From contig DBKW01000093.1 of NCBI GenBank assembly GCA_002298665.1, forward strand, positions 1 to 18,087: a stretch of 18,087 nt of DNA, written 5' to 3'. Below the pieces are notes generated by a model. That model saw only the letters and a program-made list of their open reading frames with translations, was not told the origin of the DNA and searched no databases. The position numbers and the translations under genes are program-made. This DNA comes from Verrucomicrobia bacterium UBA740 (lineage in GTDB: Bacteria > Verrucomicrobiota > Kiritimatiellia > RFP12 > UBA1067). Numbering within the stretch: position 1 is the stretch's first letter; each line of letters opens with the position of its first letter. Shown piece by piece: positions 17,124 through 18,087 of this stretch.

Positions 17124-18065
17124 ATGATGACGATTTACAGGTGGGAGAACGGCGGCCTCAAGGAAACCCTTGAGTTTTCGCCCTCCTGCTGGATCAACCT
17201 GGTCGAACCCACGACGACGGAACTCGAACGCGTGCTGACGTTTTCCAAAGTGCCGCGCGACTTCCTGACGGACCCGCTCGACGCCGACGAAAGGCCGCGT
17301 TTCGATTATGACGACGAAGCCTCCATGCTGATCGTGCACGTGCCGTGCCCGACGGAGGACGACTCCATCGTCCCCTACCGCACGGTCCCACTCGGCATCA
17401 TCCTGTTCGGACAGTCCGTCATAACGGTCTGCAGCGCGCACACGCCGGTGACGACCGCGTTCCTGGACCAGATCCGCCGCGTGTGCCCGCCCTCCGACCG
17501 CTACCGTTTCGCCTTCCGCCTTCTGTGGCACGGCGGCGTCCTCTTTCTGCGCTACCTCTACGACATCCACCAGCGCACGAACGACCTGGAGGAGGAACTG
17601 CACCAGTCCATTTCGAACGAAGTGCTCCTGCGCCTGCTGACGATCGAGAAGACGTTCGTCTATTTCACGACCTCGCTCAAGGCGGATACGATTGCGTTGG
17701 CGCGCGCCAACACGGCGCGGCAGCTGCAGTTGACGGAAGACGACCGCGACCAGCTCGAGGACGCCATGGTCGAGTACCAGCAGGCGTTGGAGACGGCGAC
17801 GATCCACGCGAACATCCTGAACGGCACGCTCGACACGTTCGCTTCGCTGATCAACAACAACTTGAACAACGTGATGAAGTATCTGACGGCCGCGACGATC
17901 ATGCTTGCGGCCCCGACGCTCATTGCCTCGCTCTACGGCATGAACATCGGCCTGCCGTTCCAGCAGAACCCCCACGCCTTCGGCATCGTCATGGCGATTT
18001 CGGGCACGCTGACGTTGGCCATCGGCGCCTTGTTCGTGATCCTTTCCCGCAAACGCATCTTCTAA
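17124..18065 (+). CDS. corA: CorA-type Mg2+/Co2+ transporter
   Basis: A 313-residue inner-membrane channel protein for divalent cations, expected to form a pentamer. It has the family layout: an N-terminal alpha/beta cytoplasmic domain (about 1-125), a long helical stalk (about 130-250), a first membrane helix (about 250-270) ending in the signature YGMN (271-274), a short loop, and a second membrane helix (about 286-307) with a basic C-terminal tail RKRIF. The family also contains Zn2+ exporters (ZntB), but the GMN context and the tail fit the CorA side. GGAG lies 7 nt before ATG 17124; a second ATG follows immediately and may be used instead. It probably shares the pheS transcript. No terminator is visible in the 22 nt that remain after the stop. 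Confidence 0.92.
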   Translation: MMTIYRWENGGLKETLEFSPSCWINLVEPTTTELERVLTFSKVPRDFLTDPLDADERPRFDYDDEASMLIVHVPCPTEDDSIVPYRTVPLGIILFGQSVITVCSAHTPVTTAFLDQIRRVCPPSDRYRFAFRLLWHGGVLFLRYLYDIHQRTNDLEEELHQSISNEVLLRLLTIEKTFVYFTTSLKADTIALARANTARQLQLTEDDRDQLEDAMVEYQQALETATIHANILNGTLDTFASLINNNLNNVMKYLTAATIMLAAPTLIASLYGMNIGLPFQQNPHAFGIVMAISGTLTLAIGALFVILSRKRIF

Positions 18066-18087
18066 CCCCGCCGCGTCAGAGGCCCTT

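Noticed and set aside
15995..17125. 376-codon minus-strand frame opposite pheS
   Set aside because: It is antisense to a complete pheS and shows shadow composition.

Overview
The window is a dense block of 12 genes, all on the + strand, with no RNA genes, CRISPR arrays or insertion sequences visible. It suggests a Gram-negative, fermentative bacterium of the PVC group, most likely a gut-type Kiritimatiellota or another verrucomicrobia-like lineage. The reasons are a GC-rich genome, a Kdo (LPS) biosynthesis gene, an acetate kinase/phosphotransacetylase pair, and a five-gene pilus-like cassette that matches in gene order and architecture the Amuc_1102-1101-1100-1099-1098 cassette of Akkermansia. 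The phylum is an inference from gene content; no marker phylogeny could be run.

Layout. 1-3201 is metabolic: ackA (5' end cut off by the window edge), pta and kdsD. 3217-11078 is the envelope cassette: an exported Amuc_1102-like protein, a PilM-PilN fusion (Amuc_1101-like), a bitopic PilO-like protein (Amuc_1100-like), a bitopic protein with a four-cysteine knuckle and Ca-binding-type repeats (Amuc_1099-like), and a very large secretin (Amuc_1098-like). 11083-18065 is housekeeping: coaE, rho, uvrA, pheS and a CorA-type metal transporter. Spacing is tight throughout, with several 4-nt ATGA overlaps. The longest gene-free stretch is 70 nt, between uvrA and pheS.

Transcription. Good sigma70-like promoters sit before pta (TTGCCA-N17-TATAAT), before the secretin gene (TTGAAT-N17-TATAAT, overlapping the stop codon of the gene before it) and before pheS (extended -10, TGGTATAAT). 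A weaker candidate inside coaE could serve rho. A strong hairpin with a short T tract lies inside the first codons of coaE and could separate the pilus genes from the downstream housekeeping genes.

How the genes fit together. AckA and Pta interconvert acetyl-CoA and acetate with ATP synthesis. KdsD makes arabinose-5-phosphate for Kdo. The cassette resembles the PilM/N/O/P alignment complex plus PilQ secretin of type IV pili, but no pilin, assembly or retraction ATPase, or platform protein is present here. The most interesting material is this cassette: the PilM-PilN fusion, the zinc-knuckle/TSP3-like linker protein, the secretin with a long low-complexity and helical N-terminus and variable-looking inserts, and its own internal promoter.
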